Below, piece after piece: positions 4,528 through 8,724 of a DNA stretch of 8,724 bases. Each line of letters begins with the position of its first letter. The stretch's first letter is position 1. Source of the stretch: Candidatus Kuenenbacteria bacterium CG10_big_fil_rev_8_21_14_0_10_36_11 (GTDB taxonomy: Bacteria; Patescibacteriota; Patescibacteriia; UBA2196); NCBI GenBank assembly GCA_002778535.1, contig PFBP01000058.1, positions 1 through 8,724 of the forward strand. The letters are read 5' to 3'. The position numbers and the translations under genes are program-made. The notes under the pieces are model-generated. The model worked only from the letters and a program-made list of their open reading frames with translations, did no database searches and was not told the DNA's origin.

Positions 4528-4558
4528 GTTATTAAAATGCAAATCATAAATAATTAAC

Positions 4559-5428
4559 TTAAACAATGATTTTTTTTGCTACTGTCAAGATATTATATCC
4601 GTTCCACCAACGCGCTTTTTGTCCCTGCTTAACATAATAATTTTCTAAGACTTCAAAATTTGTTTTTTGCAAAAGTTTTTTTAACTCGCGCTTGGTAAAG
4701 GCATGGTAATAAAGTGGAAATTGATTTTGCCAGAGAGTAATAATGTCTTTTATTGCCATTTCCGATCTAATTTGGGATCTCGTGTTTATAAGACGGGATC
4801 CTCGCTTACGCGAGGATGACAACAAAGAAAGTAGGGATGACAATAAAGAAGTCCAGACGTTTTTTTTTGCGCCTATTTGCCACAAATTCCAGTTAGTCAT
4901 AATTAAAAATCCGTTTGGCTTTAAAATCCTTTTTATGTCTTGCAATAATTTTTCTCTTAATTCTTGGCTTGGAATATGATGAAAACTTGCCATCATAAAA
5001 ATAATATCAAATTCATTGCTATTAAATTGGTCAAGATTTAAAATATTATCGTTGATAAAAATAATGTTTCTGGATTCCCGTTCTATTTGCCACTGGCAAA
5101 TTTGAACTCGCGGGAATGACAATAAGGAATTTGGAAATGACGAACAAGAAATGTCTGACGACAAAAAAATGGCTTGAGCTTTTTCAATTAAAGAGCTACA
5201 ATTATCTAAACCTGTATAAGAAAAATTTTTTAGTTTTTCAAGTGATTTTAAAAGCCGGCCATTACCGCAGCCAAGATCTAAAATTTTGTCGCATGGTTTA
5301 ACATATTTCCGCACAACATTTTTAATTTCATGCCAAGGAAAATTACGGGAATCAGAAAAAACTTTTGCGATTTGAGAATAAGAGTTTTGATTAAGTTCTA
5401 TGAGTTTTTTAGCTGTTTCTGAATTCAT
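4559..5428 (-). CDS. SAM-dependent methyltransferase resembling Trm9/AlkBH8 (tRNA wobble uridine)
   Basis: A 289-residue class I methyltransferase. Motif I is ILDLGCGNGRLL (49-60), the acidic end of strand 2 is TGLDN (72-76), and FDIIFMMASFHHI (140-152) and ILKPNGFLIMTNWNLWQ (168-184) complete the SAM fold. The N-terminus YSQIAKVFSDSRNFPW (17-32) and C-terminal PLYYHAFTKREL (238-249) with a final WWNGYNILTVAKK resemble the Trm9/AlkBH8 methyltransferase, which turns cm5U34 of tRNA into mcm5U34. Residues about 87-121 and 193-216 do not fit the family; they are encoded by palindromic repeats inserted in frame. The start lies 7 bp from the divergent Elp3 gene, which would make the Trm9 substrate. 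The tRNA role is inferred; another small-molecule or RNA substrate is possible. Confidence 0.8.
   Translation of the reverse strand: MNSETAKKLIELNQNSYSQIAKVFSDSRNFPWHEIKNVVRKYVKPCDKILDLGCGNGRLLKSLEKLKNFSYTGLDNCSSLIEKAQAIFLSSDISCSSFPNSLLSFPRVQICQWQIERESRNIIFINDNILNLDQFNSNEFDIIFMMASFHHIPSQELREKLLQDIKRILKPNGFLIMTNWNLWQIGAKKNVWTSLLSSLLSLLSSSRKRGSRLINTRSQIRSEMAIKDIITLWQNQFPLYYHAFTKRELKKLLQKTNFEVLENYYVKQGQKARWWNGYNILTVAKKIIV
4789..4850. repeat. Palindromic repeat inserted in frame in the methyltransferase gene (element 1)
   Basis: A perfect 8-bp inverted repeat ATCCTCGC/GCGAGGAT around TTAC (4798-4817) is followed by two direct copies of GGATGACAAYAAAGAA (from 4814 and 4835). This is the look of dispersed intergenic repeats whose translations give SRKRGS or DPRLREDD strings. 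On the gene's strand it encodes the Ser/Leu-rich LLSSLLSLLSSSRKRGSRL. Confidence 0.75.
5072..5155. repeat. Palindromic repeat inserted in frame in the methyltransferase gene (element 2)
   Basis: A nested inverted repeat: ATTCCCG/CGGGAAT (5074-5080, 5111-5117), GTTC/GAAC, and ATTTGCCA/TGGCAAAT (5085-5092, 5094-5101). Degenerate AATGACAAnnAGGAA units follow, like the tail of element 1. It encodes roughly residues 92-119, including FPRVQICQWQIERESR, between motif II and the next conserved strand. Confidence 0.75.
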
Positions 5429-5435
5429 ATAAACA

Positions 5436-7133
5436 ATGCAAAAAAATTATAAAAATTTAATTTATGATTTGATTAAAAGCGCGCCTCAAAGTGAAGCTGA
5501 TATTTTGGTTTTGAAAAGGAAATTTGCCAAGAAAAACAAGACACCTTTGGCCACTAATTCAGAATTGCTGTCATTATATCGTAAAATGTTGAAAAGTAAA
5601 ATAATCGCGGGTAATAAAACTTTAGTGCAATTATTGCGCAAGCGTCAAATCAGAACTTTATCTGGCGTAGCGCCGATCGCTGTTTTGACTAAGCCATATA
5701 AATGTCCGGGCAAATGTTTGTATTGTCCTACGGAAAAAAATATGCCCAAAAGTTATTTATCTAATGAACCAGCAGTCATGCGTGCCAAGTTTTGTGATTT
5801 TAATCCTTTTAAACAAGTGGCTTTGCGCATTAAAGCTTTGGAAGCTAATGGCCATGAGACAGATAAGTTGGAATTAATAATTATGGGAGGCACCTGGGAT
5901 TATCTGCCGGAAAAGTATAAATTATGGTTTGTTTATGCTTGTTTTAGAGCGGCGAATAATCCAGAAATAAAATTCAAAAGTCAAAATTCAAAAGTTAATA
6001 AAATAGAAATAAATAATAAAGTTAATTTAAAAGATGTTAATAAAGTTACTTGGCAGGACTTGTATCACGAGCAAAAGAAAAATGAAAAAGCTAAACATAG
6101 AATTGTGGGTTTGACTTTGGAAACCAGGCCTGATTTTGTGACTGAAAAATCAGCTTGGCAAATGCGCGAACTTGGCTGTACGCGCGTGGAATTGGGCGTT
6201 CAGCAGATTGATGATCAGATTTTAAAATTAAACAAGCGCGGGTGCTTAACCTTGGACGCAATCCGCGCCACAAAAATTTTGCGCGAGCTTGGTTTTAAAA
6301 TTACTTATCATTTAATGCTTAACTTGTCAGGCTCAAATTACCAAAAAGATTACACGATGTTCAAAAAAATATTTTCTGATTCAGATTTTCAGCCAGACCA
6401 GATTAAAATTTATCCCTGCGTGGTGAATGAGCATGCAGAATTGTATGATTGGTGGAAAGCTGGGAAATACAAACCGTATTCTACTAAAAAACTAACAGAG
6501 CTTTTAGTTAAGATTAAAAAAATAGTACCATATTATGTCCGAATTATCCGTGTCATCAGAGACATTCCCAAAGAATCAATTGCGGCTGGCAATAAGGTGA
6601 CAAATTTGCGCGATTTGTTAAATGTCCAATGCAAATGCATAAGGTGTCGGGAAGTGGGGCATGTTGAGAAATTTCTAATATCTAATGATAAATGTCTAAA
6701 AAATAACAACAAAAAGCAAATAAAATTATTTATTCAAAAATATAAAGCGGGAGAGGGAACAGAATATTTTTTGAGTTTTGAATCTGCAGATAGAAAAATT
6801 CTTTATGCTTTTTGCCGTCTGCGCCTGCCCAAAATTATCCCCTCCTTTTCAAGGAGGGGTGAGCCGATAAATAGCGGCTCGGGGTGGTTAATTAATATCC
6901 CAATTATCCGTGAACTCCACACTTATGGACAATTAGTGCCAATTAGTGTTAATATAAAATCAGCCAGCCAACATAGGGGCTTAGGCAAAAAACTTTTAGG
7001 CCAGGCGGAAAAAATCGCGCGCCAAAAAAGTTTTGATAAATTGGCTGTCATTGCCGGGATTGGAGTCAGAAAATATTATAAAAAGGTTGGTTATAAAATT
7101 GAGAATACATATATGGTAAAAGAAATAAAATAA
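5436..7133 (+). CDS. elp3: Elp3-type tRNA uridine(34) acetyltransferase (radical SAM + GNAT)
   Basis: A 565-residue protein with the full Elp3 architecture. The N-terminal tRNA-binding segment (1-70) precedes RTLSGVAPIAVLTKPYKC. The radical SAM cluster cysteines are C90, C94 and C97 (CX3CX2C). IIMGGTWDYLP, GLTLETRPD, CTRVELGVQ, DQIKIYPC and VRIIRVIRDIP follow. VQCKCIRCREVG (397-408) carries the conserved Cys cluster. The C-terminal GNAT domain has IRELHTYGQLVP (491-502), acetyl-CoA loop QHRGLGKKLL (512-521) and GVRKYYKKVGY. Archaeal and bacterial Elp3 acts without other Elongator subunits to make cm5U34. Repeat-encoded inserts lie near residues 177-190, 411-423 and 467-487, all in linkers or loops. 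There is no Shine-Dalgarno sequence. It shares its upstream region with the divergent methyltransferase and is followed 15 bp later by the NUDIX gene. Confidence 0.95.
   Translation: MQKNYKNLIYDLIKSAPQSEADILVLKRKFAKKNKTPLATNSELLSLYRKMLKSKIIAGNKTLVQLLRKRQIRTLSGVAPIAVLTKPYKCPGKCLYCPTEKNMPKSYLSNEPAVMRAKFCDFNPFKQVALRIKALEANGHETDKLELIIMGGTWDYLPEKYKLWFVYACFRAANNPEIKFKSQNSKVNKIEINNKVNLKDVNKVTWQDLYHEQKKNEKAKHRIVGLTLETRPDFVTEKSAWQMRELGCTRVELGVQQIDDQILKLNKRGCLTLDAIRATKILRELGFKITYHLMLNLSGSNYQKDYTMFKKIFSDSDFQPDQIKIYPCVVNEHAELYDWWKAGKYKPYSTKKLTELLVKIKKIVPYYVRIIRVIRDIPKESIAAGNKVTNLRDLLNVQCKCIRCREVGHVEKFLISNDKCLKNNNKKQIKLFIQKYKAGEGTEYFLSFESADRKILYAFCRLRLPKIIPSFSRRGEPINSGSGWLINIPIIRELHTYGQLVPISVNIKSASQHRGLGKKLLGQAEKIARQKSFDKLAVIAGIGVRKYYKKVGYKIENTYMVKEIK
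5446..5451 (-). promoter_or_regulatory. Candidate -10 box of the methyltransferase gene
   Basis: The minus strand reads TATAAT 17 bp before the ATG at 5428, implying a leader of about 10 nt. No good -35 is found at 16-18 bp. The box lies inside the Elp3 coding region. Confidence 0.35.
5969..5996. repeat. Two tandem 14-bp units inside Elp3
   Basis: AAAATTCAAAAGTC is followed directly by AAAATTCAAAAGTT. They encode IKFKSQNSKVN in a Lys/Asn-rich stretch (residues 177-205) between two conserved radical SAM segments. Such tracts are typical of non-coding spacers, so this is probably a repeat tolerated in a variable loop. Confidence 0.6.
6668..6703. repeat. AT-rich TTTCTAA-type tract inside Elp3
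   Basis: Degenerate units TTTCTAA, TATCTAA and TGTCTAAA encode EKFLISNDKCLKNN in the linker between the radical SAM and acetyltransferase domains. The tract resembles, in reverse orientation, the intergenic tracts at 3197-3233 and 7943-7960. Confidence 0.5.
6834..6896. repeat. Two-hairpin palindromic repeat inserted in frame in Elp3
   Basis: CCCCTCCTT/AAGGAGGGG (6839-6847, 6851-6859) and GAGCCG/CGGCTC (6861-6866, 6875-6880) form two successive perfect stems, each followed by GGGGTG or similar, ending in GGTTAATTAAT. The layout is that of widespread intergenic palindromic repeats. It encodes about residues 467-487 (PKIIPSFSRRGEPINSGSGW), an insert just before the conserved IRELHTYG of the acetyltransferase domain. 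Confidence 0.8.
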
Positions 7134-7139
7134 AAGGAG
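7134..7139 (+). promoter_or_regulatory. Strong Shine-Dalgarno site of the NUDIX gene
   Basis: AAGGAG lies 9 nt before the ATG at 7149 and directly follows the Elp3 stop codon. It is the only clear Shine-Dalgarno sequence among the genes whose starts are visible, and it decides this start. Confidence 0.85.
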
Positions 7140-7148
7140 AACTTTGTT

Positions 7149-7625
7149 ATGAGTTTAATAAAAAATTTCAATCAAGGCATTGAAAAAGGTGTTTTTAAAA
7201 CAATGATTGCTTCAGGACCTGTTATTATTCAAGAACGTAATGAAGTGTTAAAAACTCTTTTAGTTAAACATGGCGATAAATCATTAGATGAGCTAAAGTG
7301 GAAGTTTTGTGGAGGGAAACTTTTACAAGGCAGTAGTTTGGAAGAAAATACTATTAGAGAAGCTCATGAGGAAATTGGATTAGATATAAAAATTGTTGGA
7401 TATTTACCGACTTTGGGCTTATGGCAGGAAGTTCCTGAATCAGGTGAAGAAAAACCGGAGTTAATTGTTTTAGTACACTATTTGGCAGAAATTTATGGAG
7501 AACCGGTTCGGGGTTTAGAAATCAAGGCTATGGATTGGTTTGATATTAATAATTTGTCAGCTGACATAGCGCCGAATGTAAAACCCATTATTGATGCTTA
7601 CAAAAAAATGTATTTAAAGAAATAA
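7149..7625 (+). CDS. NUDIX hydrolase
   Basis: A 158-residue protein with the NUDIX fold. The box runs from G56 to L78, with GGKLLQGSSLEENTIREAHE followed by EIGL. The metal-binding REXXEE core (R70, E71, E74, E75) is intact, but the first Glu of GX5EX7REUXEEXGU is Ser62. NUDIX enzymes hydrolyse nucleoside diphosphates linked to another group, needing Mg2+ or Mn2+. The substrate cannot be told from sequence; the GLWQEVPESGEEKPELIVL insert after the box may form the specificity loop. It follows Elp3 by 15 bp and is probably cotranscribed, with its own strong ribosome binding site. A terminator follows 22 bp after the stop. Confidence 0.9.
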   Translation: MSLIKNFNQGIEKGVFKTMIASGPVIIQERNEVLKTLLVKHGDKSLDELKWKFCGGKLLQGSSLEENTIREAHEEIGLDIKIVGYLPTLGLWQEVPESGEEKPELIVLVHYLAEIYGEPVRGLEIKAMDWFDINNLSADIAPNVKPIIDAYKKMYLKK

Positions 7626-7647
7626 AATCATCAATCCATACTCAATG

Positions 7648-7672
7648 CCAGCTCTCTAAACGCTGGTTTTTT
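7648..7672 (+). terminator. Rho-independent terminator after the Elp3-NUDIX unit
   Basis: CCAGC/GCTGG (7648-7652, 7662-7666) with a 9-nt loop is followed by TTTTTTCTT. The stem is short but well placed. Confidence 0.75.
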
Positions 7673-7673
7673 C

Positions 7674-7701
7674 TTGAAAAAAATATCAGTTATGTTAGAA
7701 T
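7674..7701 (+). promoter_or_regulatory. Promoter of the DUF5652 gene and perhaps tRNA-His
   Basis: TTGAAA (7674-7679), a 16-bp spacer and an extended -10 TGTTAGAAT (TAGAAT at 7696-7701). It starts immediately after the terminator's T-tract. The same extended -10 occurs in the promoter at 8136-8164. Confidence 0.65.
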
Positions 7702-7745
7702 AACTTTAAGCTAAATTTATTATTAAAATTAATTTTACGGACCAA

Positions 7746-7946
7746 TTGCAAACACTTTTAAGCAACCAGCCATTATTTCTGTTGGTTTTGGTTTGGAGTT
7801 TGGTTTGGAAAGGATTGGCTCTTTGGCGCGCGGCCAAAAGAGGAGACAAAGTCTGGTATATTGTTATTTTAGTGGTTAATTTATTAGGTTTAGTAGAGAT
7901 TATTTATTTGTTAGCGACAAATAAAAAAGAAGAAAAGGAAGTTTAG
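7746..7946 (+). CDS. Small two-helix membrane protein, DUF5652-like
   Basis: A 66-residue protein with two hydrophobic helices (about residues 9-26 and 38-57) joined by a basic, Trp-containing loop, LWRAAKRGDKVWY, and a charged tail, TNKKEEKEV. The pattern W-x3-WKGLALWRAA ... W ... NLLGLVEIIYL matches the DUF5652 family, common in Patescibacteria and of unknown function. By the positive-inside rule the basic loop and charged tail make the topology uncertain. The start is TTG: the frame is closed by a TAA at 7719 and holds no ATG or GTG before the first helix. There is no Shine-Dalgarno sequence. A promoter lies 45 bp upstream, and tRNA-His follows without an obvious terminator, so they may be cotranscribed. 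Confidence 0.75.
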   Translation: MQTLLSNQPLFLLVLVWSLVWKGLALWRAAKRGDKVWYIVILVVNLLGLVEIIYLLATNKKEEKEV

Positions 7947-7978
7947 AAATTAGAAATTATTTTTCCGCCTTAGGCGGG
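7943..7978. repeat. TAGAAAT tract plus short GC hairpin upstream of tRNA-His
   Basis: TTTAGAAATTAGAAATTA is followed by TTTTT and CCGCCTTAGGCGGG, whose CCGCC/GGCGG arms form a tight hairpin (7965-7977). The first part matches the tract at 3197-3233. The hairpin resembles dispersed GC-rich palindromes. It lies between the DUF5652 stop and tRNA-His and has no trailing T-tract. Confidence 0.5.
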
Positions 7979-7983
7979 ATCGT

Positions 7984-8055
7984 GGTGGCTATGGTGTAGC
8001 GGTAGCACAGAAGCTTGTGGAGCTTTTAGTCTGGGTCCAACTCCCAGTAGCCACC
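7984..8055 (+). tRNA. tRNA-His (anticodon GTG)
   Basis: The acceptor GTGGCTA/TAGCCAC is perfect, with an encoded extra G-1 (7984) opposite C73 (8055), the histidine identity pair. The D arm has G18-G19. The anticodon stem is GAAGC/GCTTT and the loop TTGTGGA, with GTG at 8017-8019. The T stem CTGGG/CCCAG is perfect, but the T loop is TCCAACT, so position 55 is C instead of T. The variable loop has 4 nt. CCA is not encoded. Confidence 0.93.
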
Positions 8056-8085
8056 TGGGTCTGTAAAGTCATTTGTAGCCCCAGG
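8054..8085 (+). other. Hairpin in the tRNA-His 3' trailer
   Basis: CCTGGG pairs with CCCAGG. After one T-C mismatch, CTGTAAA pairs with TTTGTAG (two G-U wobbles) around GTCA, giving 13 pairs in all. Its first two bases are the tRNA's positions 72-73, so it competes with the acceptor stem before processing. It could guide 3' maturation or be part of a small RNA ending at the following terminator. Confidence 0.45.
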
Positions 8086-8090
8086 AAAAG

Positions 8091-8127
8091 ACATCTCCGA
8101 TTTTACATCGGAGGTGTTTTTTGTTTT
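8091..8127 (+). terminator. Rho-independent terminator after tRNA-His
   Basis: An 11-bp stem ACATCTCCGAT/ATCGGAGGTGT (one T-G wobble) with loop TTTAC is followed by TTTTTGTTTT. It is the strongest terminator in the window. Confidence 0.92.
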
Positions 8128-8135
8128 ACGGAAAT

Positions 8136-8164
8136 TTGATTAAGAGTTTGTTTTGTGTTAGAAT
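8136..8164 (+). promoter_or_regulatory. Promoter of the GH15 gene
   Basis: TTGATT (8136-8141), a 17-bp spacer and an extended -10 TGTTAGAAT (TAGAAT at 8159-8164). The predicted start near 8171 gives a leader of about 25 nt without a Shine-Dalgarno sequence. Confidence 0.7.
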
Positions 8165-8195
8165 TAAATTATCTTATTTTAATTATCTTATTAAT

Positions 8196-8724
8196 ATGCT
8201 TAAAAAATATCAGGAAAAAATTGAAAAAATAATTGCCACTTCTCGGCAGGTTTTTAACGACTGTGCTTTGGAAAACGGCGCTATTATCGCGGCTAACACT
8301 GATTTGCGCTATTATCCAAAAAGAGCGGCTAATTACCATTTTGTCTGGCCCAGAGACGCGGCTTTTGTCTGTGTGGCCGGACAGAAAATCGGTCTGAACA
8401 ATATTCAGGAAAATTTTTTTAATTGGCTTGGCGACCGGCCGGAAAGATTTAAAAAAGAAGGTTTGTTATTTCAAAATTACGCGCCGAACGGAATCATGGA
8501 AAAAGACAATTTTCAGCCAGATCAAGCCGGCACGGTTTTATGGGCGATTTATGAATATTTTAAGGACAATTTAAATGAAACAATAAAATATGAAAATCTA
8601 ATCCGCCGTTTGGCAGACGGCTTGGCGCATGACTGGCAGGGCACGCATTTTTTTCATCACACAGTTGATTTGTGGGAAGAAAGCAACCGTCACACTTCCT
8701 CGGTTTATGAAAATAATCACACTT
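8196..8724 (+). CDS. Glycoside hydrolase family 15 (glucoamylase-like), 3' truncated
   Basis: The first 176 residues of a protein that continues past the window end. It matches the (alpha/alpha)6 barrel of GH15. YHFVWPRDAAF (47-57) is the conserved sugar-binding WPRD region. FQPDQAGTVLWAIYEYF (106-122) is the next conserved helix. TVDLWEESNRHTSSVYEN (156-173) carries DLWEE, whose first Glu is the expected general acid. GH15 enzymes release glucose from alpha-glucans or act on trehalose or related glucosides. No signal peptide is seen, so it is probably cytoplasmic, suited to glycogen or trehalose breakdown. The ATG at 8196 gives a natural amphipathic start. G+C (about 42 % in the part I counted) is higher than in neighbours. 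Confidence 0.9.
   Translation, partial: MLKKYQEKIEKIIATSRQVFNDCALENGAIIAANTDLRYYPKRAANYHFVWPRDAAFVCVAGQKIGLNNIQENFFNWLGDRPERFKKEGLLFQNYAPNGIMEKDNFQPDQAGTVLWAIYEYFKDNLNETIKYENLIRRLADGLAHDWQGTHFFHHTVDLWEESNRHTSSVYENNHT

Larger units (their letters stand above)
4462..4528 (+). repeat. Origin repeat copy B: palindrome plus two DnaA boxes
   Basis: The same arrangement as copy A, offset by exactly 120 bp. The right palindrome arm GTGTAGACA (4477-4485) is conserved, while the left arm (TGTCCAGAC) has two changes. A stretch of 18 bases from GTGTAGACAAATTGTGGA and the motif GGTTTTGGTGGATAA are shared or nearly shared with copy A. Confidence 0.75.
3861..4558. other. Probable chromosomal replication origin region (no genes)
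   Basis: This 698-bp stretch has no convincing coding sequence. It contains four DnaA-box-like 9-mers in one orientation (one perfect, three with one mismatch), arranged as two pairs 30 bp apart within a 120-bp-spaced repeat. It also holds a tandem 78-bp AT-rich repeat, a palindrome in three copies, a 14-bp direct repeat ATCATAAATAATTA (4231-4244 and 4543-4556) and one GC-rich hairpin. AT-rich repeats next to clustered DnaA boxes and near rpmH-rnpA-yidC fit oriC. dnaA itself is not in the window. A regulatory or structural-RNA role remains possible. Confidence 0.6.

Noticed and set aside
3989..4528. CRISPR array or insertion-sequence remnant
   Set aside because: The repeats are adjoining 78-bp or 120-bp-period units without unique spacers, there are no cas genes or transposase, and no terminal inverted repeats with target duplication are seen.
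4743..4979. Plus-strand open frame containing RRDPRLREDDNKESRDD
   Set aside because: It is a spurious translation of the palindromic repeat on the opposite strand of the methyltransferase gene.
5116..5301. Plus-strand open frame of 61 codons
   Set aside because: Antisense to the methyltransferase SAM motif region; no independent support.
5428..5435. A promoter for Elp3 using TATAAA at 5428-5433
   Set aside because: It would place the -10 only 2 bp before the start codon, and no -35 is present; the true promoter must lie further inside the methyltransferase gene and is not clear by eye.
6091..6273. Minus-strand open frame of 60 codons
   Set aside because: Antisense to the conserved Elp3 core.

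Overview
The window looks like a chromosomal segment of a small-genome Candidate Phyla Radiation (Patescibacteria) bacterium, probably from the Parcubacteria side. This is inferred from the gene set: a short Oxa1-type YidC, a bactofilin, a PRC-barrel protein, a stand-alone Elp3 and a DUF5652 two-helix protein. It also fits the low G+C (roughly 30 % over most of the window) and the near absence of Shine-Dalgarno sequences. No rRNA or marker long enough for firm placement is present.

Layout. Positions 2-250 are the last 82 codons of a secreted protein ending in a type IX secretion (Por) sorting domain. A terminator and a near-consensus promoter follow, then the operon rpmH-rnpA-yidD-yidC-PRC-barrel protein (432-2271), an arrangement often found near chromosome origins. 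A bidirectional terminator (2294-2326) separates it from two minus-strand genes, a DAGK-like protein and a bactofilin (2333-3603). A divergent tRNA-Arg(CCU)/tRNA-Ala(CGC) pair follows.

Positions 3861-4558 are a 698-bp AT-rich stretch without genes. It holds a tandem 78-bp repeat, a GC-rich hairpin, and a 120-bp-spaced repeat carrying a palindrome and two DnaA boxes per copy. I read this as the probable replication origin.

To its right, a minus-strand methyltransferase resembling Trm9/AlkBH8 lies 7 bp from, and divergent to, Elp3. In eukaryotes these two enzymes act in sequence on wobble uridine 34 of tRNA (cm5U, then mcm5U). Elp3 is followed by a NUDIX hydrolase, a DUF5652 membrane protein, tRNA-His and the start of a GH15 glucoamylase-like gene that runs off the window.

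The most unusual points are: (1) the methyltransferase and Elp3 genes both carry dispersed palindromic or AT-rich repeats inserted in frame; (2) the origin-like region has a regular palindrome plus DnaA-box design; (3) there is a candidate minimal bacterial mcm5U34 module; (4) two of the three tRNAs have lost the near-universal U55, and in tRNA-Ala G18 has changed as well; (5) a T9SS sorting domain sits in an otherwise CPR-like contig.
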